From: Lingula anatina
Lineage: Eukaryota > Brachiopoda > Lingulata > Lingulida > Lingulidae
Length of the DNA stretch: 64,000 nucleotides
Direction of reading: 5' to 3'
NCBI RefSeq assembly: GCF_001039355.2
Contig: NW_019773836.1
Location: 83,130 to 147,129 of the forward strand
This document shows positions 36,984 through 57,150 of this stretch, in pieces (the first letter of the stretch is position 1; each line of letters begins with the position of its first letter). The notes beneath the pieces were generated by a model, which saw nothing but the letters and a program-made list of their open reading frames with translations, was not told where the DNA came from and searched no databases. The position numbers and the translations under genes were made by a program.

Positions 36984-38351
36984 ATTAATTAATTTACTAA
37001 TATCAATAATAAAATAAATAATAATAACAGTCAAACAACGAAAGAAAACATTAGGTACAAAAATATCAATTTTTAAAAATGTGACGCAGAAAGGAAAAAA
37101 TGTGTTTGGTCAGTCGTCCGTTTTAGAATATCCAATTGCTTTAGTTGTGCCAAGTTTCACAATGAGCAGCGTGTTAGGACAGGTTACAGACACTTCGGGA
37201 ATCCAGTCATTCAAAATTCGTCAGCGGTAAGGAGAATGTCCTGGATTTCCAATAAACAAATACCCAAAAGATTAAAAATTATTTATGCTGCATAGCACAG
37301 TCAAATGAAAAAAATGCCAACAACAGCTTTATATTTTTATCAAACAACTTCAAAGACGGTGTTTTCAAGTTTTAGGAGAACTGGTACATGATAAAGGTAC
37401 TGGGGTATTGGTCGTTGACTGCAGGTAAAGGACATCATGCGAGTCAGCTTAAAACGAGAATAAAGAATTACAGCAAGACTGCGCATGAGGTGAGGAGTAC
37501 TTATTAGCAATAACAGTATAAATCTATCATCAAAGGAGTAAAATTAATCCCCAGAATATAGGATTAAGTTTATTTTATCAACACATTAAAATTTGCTGCA
37601 GGGTACTATTACCTTGGTATTTGGCCAGATAACACACCGCCACTGACACTTGACTAAGCCGACTTTAAAAGGACTTTTTTATGACCAGTCCCATGTTTAG
37701 GATTTACATTTAGAACAAATGCAATAACGCAATAATTTTTTCAACTTATTTAATTTTTCTGCTCCCATGTGCATAAATAAACCACTTGCAATTATCAGTA
37801 TAAAGATATTAATTGCCAGTCATTGACGGCATTCGCAAAAATGTAAAAAAGACACCCAACAAAAAACTTATAAAATCAATTAACCGATACGGAGATAAAA
37901 TCTGTTTCCAAAACAAATATTACTAACCTCAAGCCGTACCAAAAACGTCTTGCAGGTTTCATCGTGTAATGAATTTATGGTTGTTTGTCCTTTGTAATAC
38001 AATGTAAAATGTGTTTGCGCCAGCTTATTTTATCATTAAAACTGCCATCATTCCATCAAAAACGTGTTTCGTTAAAGCTGAAAAACATACACTGCCACCA
38101 AGCGACAAAGAAAATAAAAAATTATAGTCTGTCAAAATAATATAAGGAAGTAATAAAAGCTGAGTAATTTCTCGCAGAATAAAGTTTTAAGAGAACGCTG
38201 ATATTTTTTCAAGGTCGGCCTTCTCTACTTATCATATCGTGATTATGCTAGTCCAGCACGTGATTCTTATTTTTAGTTTCAACTGTTCAAATCGTGGTTC
38301 ACCCGATACGGAGATGAATTCAATTATTCAAGATGCGTTCCCTACTGAACA

Positions 38352-39285
38352 TCATTTCAAAAGAGGTCCGCAAAAGTGCACATGTTTGCTATCCGGATCT
38401 TCACTGAATATAAAATCTAGATAGGCCGTCAGGAACTGCTCCCTACTTACATGCCCATCGTTATTCGTGTCTAAAGTTTTGAAGACCTCCGGAGAAAACT
38501 CCGTAGGGATGTTGTAGCCATAGAAAAAGGCAGCGTGCTCCTCTTGCGATATTTCCCCATCGTTGTTAAGGTCAATACCATCAAAGTGAATGCTGAATGT
38601 CTCAAAGAAGCTCTGACGTAATGTTGAGTTGACAGCCAACAGAAAGCGACGTTTTCCTTCCACATCCGGGATCTTGACAGTGTCCGAGTTGTCAGGGTCA
38701 CCGCTGACGTAATACTTCCAAATATGCATGCGGTTGTCCATCAGTTTTTTGGCTTGTTCGTCTGAAAAAAAAAAAAACAATTAAAATAAAAGTTGAAAGA
38801 GAGGGAATGTACCGAAGATATTTATGTAAAAAATATATCAAATAAATACATTATATAATCCAGTTCAGCAAACTGCATGTCAACACCATTGTCAAATAAG
38901 TCGCACTTCATTTTTAAACCGAATACGCCACGTGCATGTGACTTATTTAGTTATCCATACTGGTATCTTTTCTTGCAATTACAATTTATTTATTAATTCA
39001 TTCACTTAACATCTATTCATTCAGTGCAATTATTTTGCATCATTAAAACATGTTTATATTTATTTATTAATTTGGTCACATTTATCATTTTACTTTTTTC
39101 CCATTATAATTACTTTAATATCGATTACCGTTAAGTTTCATAAATTCAGTGATCCGCCTGGCCTGCTGTTCAAAGTCACCCTTGCTCAGGTAGCCGTCGC
39201 GGTCGACATCTTGTCTGAAGAACCAGGTTCTCATTTTTTCCATCCATATTGGCGAACCCTTCACCTCCGGGTATTTAAACGGAAG
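38352..39285 (-). CDS. Calexcitin/sarcoplasmic calcium-binding (SCP-type) EF-hand protein, 5' partial
   Basis: Two exons, 39129-39285 and 38352-38761, with a phase-1 junction (…MKLN|DEQAKKL). Starting from the Met of WMEKMRTWFFRQ (codon 39241-39243) gives about 174 residues, normal for SCP/calexcitin. EF1 is DVDRDGYLSKGD. The second site is degenerate (DPDNSDTVKIPD). EF3 is DLNNDGEISQEE. EF4 is DTNNDGHVSREQ, with Gln rather than Glu at loop position 12. The C-terminus HVHFCGPLLK matches the family's F/L-GPL ending. These proteins are cytosolic calcium buffers or sensors of muscle and neurons in invertebrates, absent from vertebrates. The exon is open upstream (LPFKYPEVKGSPIW) to an acceptor, so a 5' exon is expected but I did not find it. 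The same ORF could also start at 39322-39324 by reading through that acceptor. The acceptor region is tandemly duplicated. Confidence 0.85.
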
Positions 39286-39386
39286 CTGGAAATACACCAA
39301 AAATTGTGTACAAACAATATCCATATTGGCAATCCCGTCACTTCCGGGTATTTATACGGAAGCTGGAAATACATCAAAAATATATT
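39244..39386. repeat. 77-bp tandem duplication over the EF-hand gene's splice acceptor
   Basis: The segment beginning CCATATTGGC and ending AATACACCAAAAA is repeated 77 bp upstream with a few changes. Both copies carry TATTTCCAG followed by CTTCCGT. Because 77 is not a multiple of three, the outer acceptor would put the exon out of frame. Confidence 0.85.
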
Positions 39387-39686
39387 TAACAGCTTTGTGC
39401 TTGAAATGACCCATGAAGATTTATTTGTCAATATCTATCGAAAAAAATTAATAGATTTTTACCAGCCAAAAATTCGTCTTCTGACAGTCAGACTATCACG
39501 GCCCTCATTTCCGTAACGAAGTCTGACTGTCAGCGAATGATACCTTATTAATCACAACAAAAATAGTGTACAAACAGTAATAAATTAAGCAGGGGGGGGG
39601 GGCATGTGTCCCCCTTTTGCTCCCGAGGGATTACTTTTCTCTTCTCATAGAAAATACGGGCACCATGATAAAAAAATTATGAATAA

Positions 39687-39835
39687 TAGGCCCGTGGCCG
39701 GGGGGGGGGGGGGGGGGGGGGTTGGAGAGGGCCCCTTTGGGTAAAATTTTATGTAGGTACATGAAGGTTTCATGGTAAAAGGTCCACTTTTTCAGAAAAA
39801 GAACCCCCCTTTTGAAATTTCTCGCCAAGGGGCTG
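39687..39835. mobile_element. 149-bp TIR element, family CAGGCCCG, copy 3
   Basis: Inserted in the opposite orientation to copies 1 and 2 and expanded by a poly(G) run at 39701-39721. The termini TAGGCCCGTGGCC and GGGGCTG have mutated, but the 5-bp target duplication AATAA is intact (39682-39686 and 39836-39840). The interior GGGTAAAATTTTATGTAGG and CCACTTTTTCAGAAAAAG match copy 4. Confidence 0.8.
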
Positions 39836-40889
39836 AATAACAATAACCATACAATAACAGTTAATATGGTCTAACTAGATCCCATGCTCTGATAAGATAC
39901 TTCTAACAGGCCCAAAATAAAAGAGACATTACACTCGGGCTTTACCACGAACGGGTGAGCATCAAACCGCTCATACAACAATATGTTAATTCCCACAGAT
40001 TTAGACTGAGAAGTAGCTGCACGAATACCGTGTGATTAAATGCACATAGATCATGCGAGATTGTCCTGGTTAAGAAACATTAAGCAAATTACCATGTTTT
40101 ATCCATCAGTTACACTCTCGGAACATAGTTTCTTTTATTCACCTCACCCAACAAGACTTCAAACGACTTTGCGAGAATAACTACTTCAATTATTTGTGAA
40201 GCACAATATATCTCAAAATCATCTAAATAGTCAACTAATTCCAACTGAGAGAACAGTTGTTTTCAGTAGTGAAATCACAGAAGGGAATAATAATAACAAC
40301 AACAATAATATTTTTATATAATTAAATCAATGAAATCATAAATAAATATAAAGAAAGCGGGGTGGCAAATGGTTATTTCACATACACCATTATTTCATAA
40401 TGCTAGCATAATTCTTATTCACAGCAGATGTTTATATCATCTAGCGTGACGTTCCCGGGTGCATTCGAAGTTTTCCTGGATCATTAAACACGATTTATCA
40501 AGAGCTATGCAGTTCAACTCTCAATGTGAGATTTTCTTAGTCAAAGAAATATGAATTGCCGACTTCTGTTTAGTAAAACGCATACATCTTGAAGTTTTTC
40601 TCTTCTTTTGTTTGTTAAAATTTCTTACATCTAAAGACAACATCATCAATATTTGTTAGGATAAATAATAAAACGAGTATGGAAATGTTTTATACCATTC
40701 ACAATTAGTTGATTTTAGGACTCACCTGGAGCTTTCGTGAACTATTATTATAATTATTATTACATGTATTATCATTATTATTATTACAGCTCAGCTAATT
40801 TCAGCCAGACTAGTGACATTTTCAGGGCAAACAACCACAGAATCATTTCCTAAAATCACCTTCAGATAAAATCCCACACATACGAAATC

Positions 40890-41230
40890 CTCGGACAGGT
40901 GTTCGTAACGTTGAAATGGATCCTAGGTATAATGTCTGCTAATATGATCAGTATGGACCAACACCTGGCCACTGTTCGTGATAAAAAGTGACCACCCTCC
41001 AACAGCCGGTCAATCCAGCTGGGGCCAGTTTCAAAATATGCATTAGAACAAAAGTCGGGCTTTAAGGGATAACATCTCTTCATATGAGATTCAAAATACC
41101 ACAATAAATACATTTTAAACAACACATAGAAATATTATAAATTCCACGTTACTACCTAAATGGCGGTTAACGTGATCATTCTGAAACCTGTGCTTGCTAT
41201 CGGACCAAGTGGACCTCCTTAATAACCTCT
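40890..41230. repeat. Dispersed repeat with relatives at 41660-41800 and 34780-35020
   Basis: Shared blocks include an ACTGTTCGTGA/GCTGTCCGTAA motif followed by AGTGACC, a CAGC(A)GGTCAA motif, AATAAATACAT(T/G)TAAACAAC and CTGTGCTTGC. The copies are diverged and the element boundaries are not clear. No coding capacity is apparent. Confidence 0.5.
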
Positions 41231-41246
41231 TAAGAGATTATTACAA

Positions 41247-41247
41247 A

Positions 41248-41286
<39 letters not shown>
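41247..41286. repeat. (AAAT)n microsatellite
   Basis: About ten tandem units at the edge of the dispersed repeat at 40890-41230, so it may be that element's A-rich tail. Confidence 0.9.
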
Positions 41287-42708
41287 AATAAAAAACAGTT
41301 AAAATGTGTGACAAGGGCTCTGGTTTAATATCCTGCGGGTAATGACATAAATAAAAAATAAAAAAAGACTTATTCCAAGCCTGCATATGGAATACTTTTT
41401 TCCCTACTTTCATGTTGAACGGGGTTAGACATTTGGCCATAAACTCCTTTCCCTCCAGGAAGCTTTATTTATAGTTGTATAGAATAATAGACGGACGGCA
41501 TTTATGAAATGGTAATAAATGTACTTGGTACCATTAAAAAGGCCAGTGAATTAATTACAATACTCTCCATGGTTGATTTTCGTCCTTCCCAATTTGCAGT
41601 GTGTTTCTGGAATAGTCATACGATATCAATAAGTGATGGGTTGATAATCGATATCAGTTGTGATAACCTGTATACATTGGCAGAATATACCTGTATCAAA
41701 ACACGTGCGATGTGGGTCAACAGCTGACCGCTGTCCGTAAACACCAGTGACCTCCGCACAGCAGGTCAAGTGAAGAGACCATATATAAAACGCCCTTCTG
41801 TTATTAATGCAGACGACCATAGGTTCTATTTCACTGCGTCTTGCCCAATAAATCCCCAGTTCTGCACTAGACTGACCTGATGATTAAGACGCATATAATC
41901 TTGCCTTTTTATCGATACTCTCATAGAAGAACGTCGGGGTTATAAAAATGGGGACATTGAACACATACACTTTATAGACAGGTCGAAGAAGTTTTAAAAA
42001 ACTATCTATATTTCAAGGGTGTTGCCTGTATGTTTATATTGTGGTAACTTACAGCGGCTTAAAAAGCACATTTAAGTCAGTCTTATTTCGTTTCTGTTTC
42101 AACCTGAGGTTATGTTATTTTTGTTTTAAAACGTTTACTAACCCATAAGCAATGACAGAATATACCTTTGCTATTATACATCATGTAAAATGTATGAAGT
42201 CCAATATGCGCACATTTAAAAATGTAACGTCAATATGAAACATTGGACCGGGCGCGCAAAGTTCACCCAATTGGCGGAGTATCACAATACTCGCCGTTTG
42301 AATGCCAGTGAACATATACGGTTCGCACTACAACGGACTTTGTTTTCCAAAATGAAATGTGCACAAGCATTTTAAAGTACAGCACGTTATGTGAAAAGGT
42401 CATTTAAACAATGTCACAGTCAGCCATGCGTGCTGGATTCTAAGTCGTAAATTATATTCATGACTTGAAGGACTGACACCATGTGTACTACATATCCATT
42501 TGTTTTCTTGATGTGATTCTTTTACAACTTCATCGTATGTTAATCAGCTGTAATGCAACTTAGGAAAACGGGCCCACTTGGGGCTACATGTACGTGCATT
42601 TGTCCTAAAGGCCAACTGTTTCACAAATATAGGCATTTACTGGCCGCAAATCTGATAGATGCACGTTCAGTCATTAACCAAACGGACAATCATTTATTTA
42701 TTTCAATA

Positions 42709-42709
<1 letters not shown>

Positions 42710-42748
<39 letters not shown>

Positions 42749-42749
42749 T
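42710..42749. repeat. (ATT)n microsatellite
   Basis: About 13 tandem units. Confidence 0.95.
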
Positions 42750-44234
42750 GACGATGACACTAACATGTATGTATTGGTGCCTTCAGTATGACAAAATGAG
42801 GAATTTTTGATGCAACCCCTGCTCCACCCCCCCCCCTCCAACCCCCTTCACCTCTAGGTGACCCCCCCCTTTCACTTCGCGTTTTCTATCTCCCCCCTTA
42901 CCCCTTTGTTTACAAAAACACATGTTTTAAAACTTAATTAACTTAATTAATTAACAGACCTGTAAACTGGGTACAGGATTACGGTACAATACATCTATGA
43001 ACCTAAGCCTGTGTTATTTCCTTTCCTTTTTATAAAGACTGAGGAAAGATTTAAATCCTCCATTTTGTTTTGAAAGGGGGACCCCCACACACCCCGGTGA
43101 ATACCTCCTCCTAATAATCAACATGTATTAAAGTAACATAAATAATACTCTCTAAAGAAGACGGTTTCGAATATATATATATATATACTCAAAATATATA
43201 ATCTTTCTTGTCGTGACCATATCTTAGATAACAAAGCACTTAAACGAAATCAAGCCAAGGGACTAGGCCTATATATAAAGTGCTGATAAATTAAGACACA
43301 AGTCAGTTACTATGTACCTCGTGGAGTCGCTCGGCCTCCGTGCTAAACGGTTGAACCAGTCTCAGGTGCGGTCGAAGCTGCGTAATCCGCAAAAGTCGAG
43401 ACATTTTTGACTGTCAAAAGTTCGTTCAAGTCCAGTCCCCGGTCGAAGCAAATAGGTCAAGGTTATGGAGGCGTGGTGAAATTGACCAATGAAAATCACC
43501 CCTGTAAATAAGGCTCTTTGTCTTTTTCAGTGATGGCCTAGTTAGCTGATTACCAGCTGTTGTTTTATAGCACGTGCGACCTTGAATGAATAACAGCGAC
43601 CCAATGCGTTGCGCAGTGAGGTTTATTTGAGTTCAATAACTGCTACTGACGGGCTAAAAAGAGCATCCATGGTGCCAAGTATCGAAATCGCTACACCGCC
43701 ATCTTTTTGTATTGACGTGGCTCGCCATTGTGTAGGCGCACTTGTTGCTACCCAGGAAGGAGAGGGTTATGTAATACACAGCTGCGTTAACAGGCTGACT
43801 TTTCAACGGTCAAGAGTGCGTTGTGCCGTCTCACCAAGCACAATCGATGAGAGCGGTTGTTACAAATATTTTAGATAGATTTATTTTGCAATAAAACGTT
43901 AACCAGAAATATTGTATGAATAAATATCATGATATATTAATGCTTAAACCACAGCCCATTTCACATTGAGCGGTATACTGTCTGCATACCAGTGTACCCT
44001 GAGAGATAGACAAAAATAATCTGGCAATAACGTAAACTACTCATCCTTATAGGCCTGTAGAACCCTGGCGCTCACCGCGACCAATTAATTTTAAGTTAAA
44101 ACTTAATTATTATCATTATTATTTGTAAAAATAGGAGTCGAGAACCGCATACACACCTACACGTTCATACATATATATAACTGAAATTTCAGACAAACAT
44201 CTCTTTGTAAACTTTTCTAAAAAACATAGAACAA

Positions 44235-44455
44235 GACCCCCCCTTCGATTTCTATAAAAAAAACACTAACGGGATCCCCATTTGAAATTAGAATTTTGAC
44301 TAGCTGAATCATAGTTGTAAACCGTACCAAATGACACCGTTCGCCCTCTAAATAACCAATAGGCTACACTTCAGCGGGCCTCGAACCCCACGCCAATGGG
44401 GGGGGGGGGTTGTTGGCTTCGCATCCGCGGACTCCCCCTTCAAAAATACAGTTTT
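44235..44455. mobile_element. Truncated TIR element, family CAGGGGCGGAT
   Basis: Shares GACTAGCTGAATCATAG, CCGTACCAAATGACACCGTT and CGCCCTCTAAA with the intact copy at 46269-46542, about 2 kb away in the same orientation. The left terminus is lost and the right end has diverged, so only the middle is alignable. Confidence 0.65.
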
Positions 44456-44781
44456 TACCCAATTTTTGGTCCTTAACAAGTTTAGTAATAACAAACTCCC
44501 TGAGCACATTACACTGGTTTATTTGACTGCCAAATTCACTGGTTTGATAAGATTCCACAAGTTTGAAGAAAGGTCTGTGGCTGGAACAGATATTATGTGA
44601 GCACGGTCAGTTTGATGAAGTGAAAAGGGCACTCCTTTTAAGCGATTTTGTTGAAAAATATTCTCTCAAAACATTGCAGTACAAACCTTGCAGTAGAAAC
44701 ACTTAATGCTTATCACATTACATATTTTTAACATATTGTAGAATCGTATGTCCTTTGGTTTTATTTAACATTAATATGAAC

Positions 44782-44787
44782 TTTATT
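44782..44787 (-). terminator. Candidate poly(A) signal AATAAA of the first FReD gene
   Basis: AATAAA on the minus strand about 160 bases past the stop codon at 44945-44947; it is a strong-consensus candidate. Confidence 0.4.
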
Positions 44788-44944
44788 TTGAATGCAAGGA
44801 AAAATATTCAATTTCAGACCAGATTTGCCTTTGGAACGTTAAAAATGATAGATTTAGCATTACTAAAATATTTCATTTCCACTTTTAAAACGTTTTCATT
44901 GGCAGGTGATGAAATAAAGTTTCGTCATTGTAAGAAGCTGAAAT

Positions 44945-48392
<3,448 letters not shown>

Positions 48393-50760
48393 TTTGTAGA
48401 TCTACTGAAAAAGCAACGAAACGTACAGCTGCTGAAACCCGTTATTATTATTGTTGTTGTTGTTGTTGCTGTTGTTGTTATCTTTATTATTTCTAGCACA
48501 TTTCATTTTCGTGCATTTCATTGCACTTTACAATCATAAAATAAAAATTCTTAAGAATTACAGCACGAAATTGCAGACTTACTTTAAAAGTTTAAAAACA
48601 TTAGCCATAAAAAAAAACTTTTTAAAAGCTGAGTTTTTAGAGAGACTGTTTAATTAATTTCAGATCTTTTATAAAAGGACAGTTCTTTCCATAGTTTGGG
48701 GCATTAGCAATAAAAGCCCTGTCTTCATATTTGTCGGATTGGTAGCCTATGTAGCTCTTTTAAGACTGGAGTAATATGTTCCCGGCCTTTTTCAAAAATA
48801 TTTTTTAACTAATCTGAATTTTGAATTAGTTGGGTTTCTTTAATTTACTCAACTGAATCCGAAAAGAAAAGTAATGTTTGAGAAGAAACTGATGACTCCG
48901 TGAGATTTTGATCCTGTCCATCTAGGTTGCCGTTATCTACCTGAAAGATGAGTTTGCGAACTCCCGATAACAGCCCATACCCACTGACCTTTTTTAGCTG
49001 AGGGGTTTGAATCCCTGTCAACCAAGTGAAGCCATTTTTCTGTCTATCCAATTATTTAAAGAGTATTTAATGGTACTGTTAAGTTTCCCTTTTTTTATTC
49101 CCCATACAAGTAGGCCTATATTGTACATGTACGACGTCTCTGGACTATAACAAGGCAAGTCCTTAAGGCAACGGAGAAACGTCTATCTACTCTTAACTCG
49201 AGTACCCTAGGTTCTAGATTTCGAAATTGCCAGCTCGATCTTGATTTCAAATATAACCCATATCAGCAACACTGTAAAGCCAACACATGAAAAGGTATAG
49301 TGAGCAAGCTAGCTTTACATTGCCCTGACACTCAGGGTAAACTCGAGGTGTATTTACGTAAAGAATGCACGCACTCGTTCGCACACACATATAATCACAC
49401 ACACATACATACAAACAAACAAACATACATACACGTTCTTACATTTGTAGTCAAAAACTGAACTAAATATCTTCCGTGCTTACCTGCTGTGATATAACAA
49501 ACAAGACACCGTGCCAAGGTGACCCTGAATAGATTCTAAACAACTTCATACACTATTGCATAATTAGTAAAACCGCGAAATGACATCTTCCTCTGCCAAT
49601 ATCTGTATATTTAATTGACTCGCGCGAAAATGTTATTTTACGTAGGCCCTAACCCTCCATATTATGCACACTGGCTCTGCGAGGAGTCGCCTGGTGCAGC
49701 ACGGCTCACACAGTTAACAGTGGCGAAAGTGTCAGGTACTTTAAACATTTTCCTTAACAGTTATTTTTTTTCATTTTTTTTGTGTGAATTTGACATTTAG
49801 CTAAATGGTAAATAAGCATTGTGTTTATGGTGACTCAAGGCACGATGGTAGGAATGGATGGCAGTTTTTTATTGTGCCATTTCCCAAGCCGAAAACGATT
49901 CGAGAAATGACATGCAGTCCATAAATTTGCTTTTAACGCCAGTAATGGTCCGCCTAGTCAAGAATCTGAACAAGACATCATTCTGCGGGTAAGCTCAAAT
50001 TTCTATCGGCGTTTTTGTGAATTTATGAACAAGGTTGTTAAGTGTTACGGTAGGTTTTGTTAAACCCAAGAACAAGGTAAAAGAGCATTGTTTGTTATAG
50101 CATGTTAAAGAACCATACCTTTAATCTGTCCACCCAATATGCAGTATTTGATACGCACGTTAGTAGTTTTTTTTTTAATTATGCATCAGAGAGATTTAAC
50201 AATGCAAGGAATATAAGAAAGGTACATACGGATGTTTTTGAAAAGAATGTAAAAAAAAAAGCACTAGTAATAACTAGAAATATTATGAAACCAGAAGATA
50301 CCCACTTCTGTTAGGTAGAAAGCTAAGAACTTTCAAATATTGGTTGAAAATCCGTTCCTCGAAAAACCGTATTATGAAAACGTGCTATAAAGATCCCCTT
50401 AAGAACAATTTTGATTGCCATGGAAACCTTCGATTGGTTGTGAAATGATAAACCATTACTGGGTCTCTCCACAAAAATAACCATCCGAGTCAAGGCAGTG
50501 ACGCACATAATTTGTGAAATAAATCCTGGTTTCAGTACTTATGTGAAGTGCTATATAGAAAAATGATCAAAATTATTTTCACTGCCAAGGTGATTTTCCC
50601 CTTCATAAGGTCATTCATATTAATAATATATGTCCTTACGCAACATACATGTTTATCGTTTTGTAACATGAACGTTAATATCGAAACCAACCAATACCCT
50701 CCTTGTCTCTTTTGGGGCCTGATATAAACATATAATCACTTTGGAGTGCTAAAATTCAAC

Positions 50761-50766
50761 TTTATT
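50761..50766 (-). terminator. Candidate poly(A) signal AATAAA of the second FReD gene
   Basis: AATAAA on the minus strand about 105 bases after the stop codon at 50872-50874. Confidence 0.4.
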
Positions 50767-50871
50767 TGATTAGATTACTGGGGTAACTAGCTTCTTTACT
50801 TTGGACCATAAAATATCAGAAACAAGGAATTTTATACTGGTTCCCAGTTCATTGCCAACACTTTTCGTCCT

Positions 50872-54260
<3,389 letters not shown>

Positions 54261-56252
54261 TATTTCTCCTTCGAAATTCTGTAACAGTATTAGTAAAGGA
54301 TGTACATGTAGTGCAAAGATAAGATGCCCGACCACATCTGGGGCATTCGCAGCGTTGCAATAGTAAGTCGCATTCACACAAGGCGTGCTAGTTCCGAGAC
54401 GGTCCGGTTGGTGCTGTCATATTACGGAATTTAATGCACGACAGTAAGGGACCAGTTTTTATTGAAATATCAACTCCAAACTACAGAAAAAATGTTATAT
54501 TTGCGTTAAGGATTGCACAAACTTTTACTTTTACACCAAATATTGTTTGGTCATAAATTTCTTTTGGCTTTGCTATCCCGAATCGATTTGTTTAAATTAT
54601 TACTGTGGACGCACATTTGAAGAATACCAAGGACAGGTGTTCCAGTAGATAAACCCATAGCTACTTAATATACTATTACAAATCGTTCGTGTTTTCCTTT
54701 GCGAACTATACAAGTACAACCTTTAACAATAGATTAAAAAAAAAACCGACCCGGACATTTATCCTTATAATCGCCAACTTATACGCTTACCCAAATCCTT
54801 TCAGGAAATTACGATAAATAAACCAGTCATGGGGATTTAAATGTCAGATTTAAGTACTGTGGGGTCAAAATCGCCAATTTCTATTTCCATAAGGAGTGTC
54901 AAAAACAAGAAAATGATAATAAAAAGGGGTTTATTATCATACTTTTGAGAACACCTTCAGAACAAAAACACACCTTAGAGACTTTCAAGGAAGTTTTTTT
55001 CTTGCTTCATAAAGATCCAACGAGCTTTGTCCGTTTTACAGTTAACATGCTATAGTGAAAACAATGTTGAATGTTATTACTAATTTAGACTAGGAGGGGC
55101 TTGCAGGCCAAGGGCTTGCTCTACATAAGCCAATATGACAGTGGTGACGAAATACTGTGTTAGTTGAGATAATTTTGTATTGCTACCGGTAGATGTCTCT
55201 ATAAGTAAAGTACAGTCCGGTGTGCAAGTTTGAATCTCTTCCTGTAACGTTGCATGATCTATTCGAATTTGTAACTTGTGGGTAAATTTTTTTACTGCAT
55301 GACTTACTATGATTTGCGAACGTGTACATAACTGAACAAGTACATAAGTGGGTTACTCGGAAGAAATCGTTGTTTTCTCCTTCTTCTCTTTAATTTTCTA
55401 ATAACAGCTTGGGAAGTTCTACAGTAAGTTTGGCGTTACTGTTAGTTAATCTGTATTAGGCACTTAGCCAGAGCCGCGCCATGCAGAAATATATGTATGT
55501 TCCTTTTACAGTGCAAAAATTTGATATGCAATAATCTCGAGCAGTGAACATGATGAAAAACCAGCATTTTTTTTTTCAGTTTCTGTCGTTTTTATAGTTG
55601 TTAGTAAGCAAGAAATGTAAGCATGATAAGGTACAGGGCTTACCTCCGTGGGTTCGCGCTAAGCAAAGACATATTCTTGCAAAATCTCTTTTGCTCAAAC
55701 AACAAATGCGAACACCGTAGCACAAGTACCCCCCTCTTTACTTAAAGATTGGAAGGTAAGGCACCAAATATCTGATCTACCAGAACTATAAGTATGCAAA
55801 ACGGAAAACCTTTTTAATGAGGAAATTACCTTCCTTTGTCTATTATCTTTATTTATCCATTAAATCCTATCCTTTGTCCAAACTATTCAAGATAATTTAC
55901 CGGTGAGTTTCAGTGTGTAACACTTCGTAAAGAAAACCAATATTAATCTAAAAGCAGGGTCCCCGCACCCTGAGCTTCAGAGATAACTTGCCACTAACCT
56001 CTTCACTATAGCCTATCTTCATCGTGTCAAGTTACCTCTGACCACATTCGATTGCTCCCGCCGCCCGCCAATCAAATTTAAAGCCCGCACTCAATGACTC
56101 ATTGAACGATCTAGCCAATGAACGCGAACGAGTCAAAGCGCGCTTTGTTCAAATCCGGACCAATCAAAGATAAGGCTGAATATCAGGGACTTGCCGTAAC
56201 CTGTGGGCAGCACGCAAAATACATCATCCCTCAGTAGATAATGATGCAGGGC
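54261..56252. other. Intergenic stretch upstream of FReD B
   Basis: No gene is visible. The segment at about 54850-55120 has a diverged relative at about 63680-63930 (shared TCTATTTCCAT, GTCCGTTTTA and GGGGCTTG blocks). A CpG-richer patch at 55980-56200 abuts the assembly gap. Any promoter of FReD B would be in the first few hundred bases, but no TATA box stands out. Confidence 0.45.
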
Positions 56253-56749
56253 NNNNNNNNNNNNNNNNNNNNNNNNNNNNNNNNNNNNNNNNNNNNNNNN
56301 NNNNNNNNNNNNNNNNNNNNNNNNNNNNNNNNNNNNNNNNNNNNNNNNNNNNNNNNNNNNNNNNNNNNNNNNNNNNNNNNNNNNNNNNNNNNNNNNNNNN
56401 NNNNNNNNNNNNNNNNNNNNNNNNNNNNNNNNNNNNNNNNNNNNNNNNNNNNNNNNNNNNNNNNNNNNNNNNNNNNNNNNNNNNNNNNNNNNNNNNNNNN
56501 NNNNNNNNNNNNNNNNNNNNNNNNNNNNNNNNNNNNNNNNNNNNNNNNNNNNNNNNNNNNNNNNNNNNNNNNNNNNNNNNNNNNNNNNNNNNNNNNNNNN
56601 NNNNNNNNNNNNNNNNNNNNNNNNNNNNNNNNNNNNNNNNNNNNNNNNNNNNNNNNNNNNNNNNNNNNNNNNNNNNNNNNNNNNNNNNNNNNNNNNNNNN
56701 NNNNNNNNNNNNNNNNNNNNNNNNNNNNNNNNNNNNNNNNNNNNNNNNN
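56253..56749. other. Assembly gap (497 N)
   Basis: Unresolved bases followed by an A run to 56769. Protein frames drawn across the gap are meaningless. Confidence 0.99.
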
Positions 56750-56857
56750 AAAAAAAAAAAAAAAAAAAACGCAGAAAAAATAACCCATATTCAATGTGAA
56801 GACTGTATATATCTTTTAGATTGTTATTATTATTACTATAAAGAAAACATTAGCCAT

Positions 56858-56863
56858 TTTATT
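56858..56863 (-). terminator. Candidate poly(A) signal of the transporter gene
   Basis: AATAAA on the minus strand 27 bases past the stop codon. It is very close for a 3'UTR, so a more distal signal could lie in the gap. Confidence 0.3.
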
Positions 56864-56889
56864 TTAAATGTCTCCTTATTAAATATAAT

Positions 56890-57102
56890 TTAGGGAATGG
56901 ACGTATCAAATGTTGATGGCTCCGTATCTGTTGTGATTTTTGCACTGCCATGGTAACAACATCGATCCTGAAGCTTGCGTACCCATGGTAACAATAGAAT
57001 GCTCCCGCCGGCAAGGAACACTAGTGAGCCAGTGATATAGAACGTCACATCATAAGACCCGGTTAAATCGTACAAACTGCCTGAAATAAAACAAATAAAA
57101 CA

Positions 57103-57150
<48 letters not shown>

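Larger units (their letters stand above)
27274..38351. other. Gene-poor 11-kb stretch
   Basis: Nothing here reaches the standard of a gene. It holds a GA-rich region (30167-30292), (AAT)n arrays at 31744 and 35194, an (AAG)n tract at 35670, an (AAAT)n array at 36917, a TGACGTCA palindrome at 32966 and a dispersed repeat around 34780-35020 related to sequence near 41100. Two weak coding candidates are listed separately (28236-28484 minus, 34069-34182 plus). Confidence 0.45.
39286..44944. other. Intergenic stretch upstream of the EF-hand gene
   Basis: The missing 5' exon(s) of the EF-hand gene should be here but none stands out. Contents: a CAGGCCCG element (39687-39835), a dispersed repeat family (40890-41230 and about 41660-41800), (AAAT)n and (ATT)n arrays, and a truncated TIR element (44235-44455). 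A locally GC-richer patch at 43320-43880 includes an 89-codon plus-strand frame with no recognised features. Confidence 0.45.

Noticed and set aside
43609-43878. 89-codon plus-strand frame in a GC-richer patch
   Set aside because: No domain, signal peptide or splice context; ordinary chance length for that composition.
56231-56794. 187- and 180-codon frames on both strands
   Set aside because: They consist almost entirely of unknown residues across the N gap.
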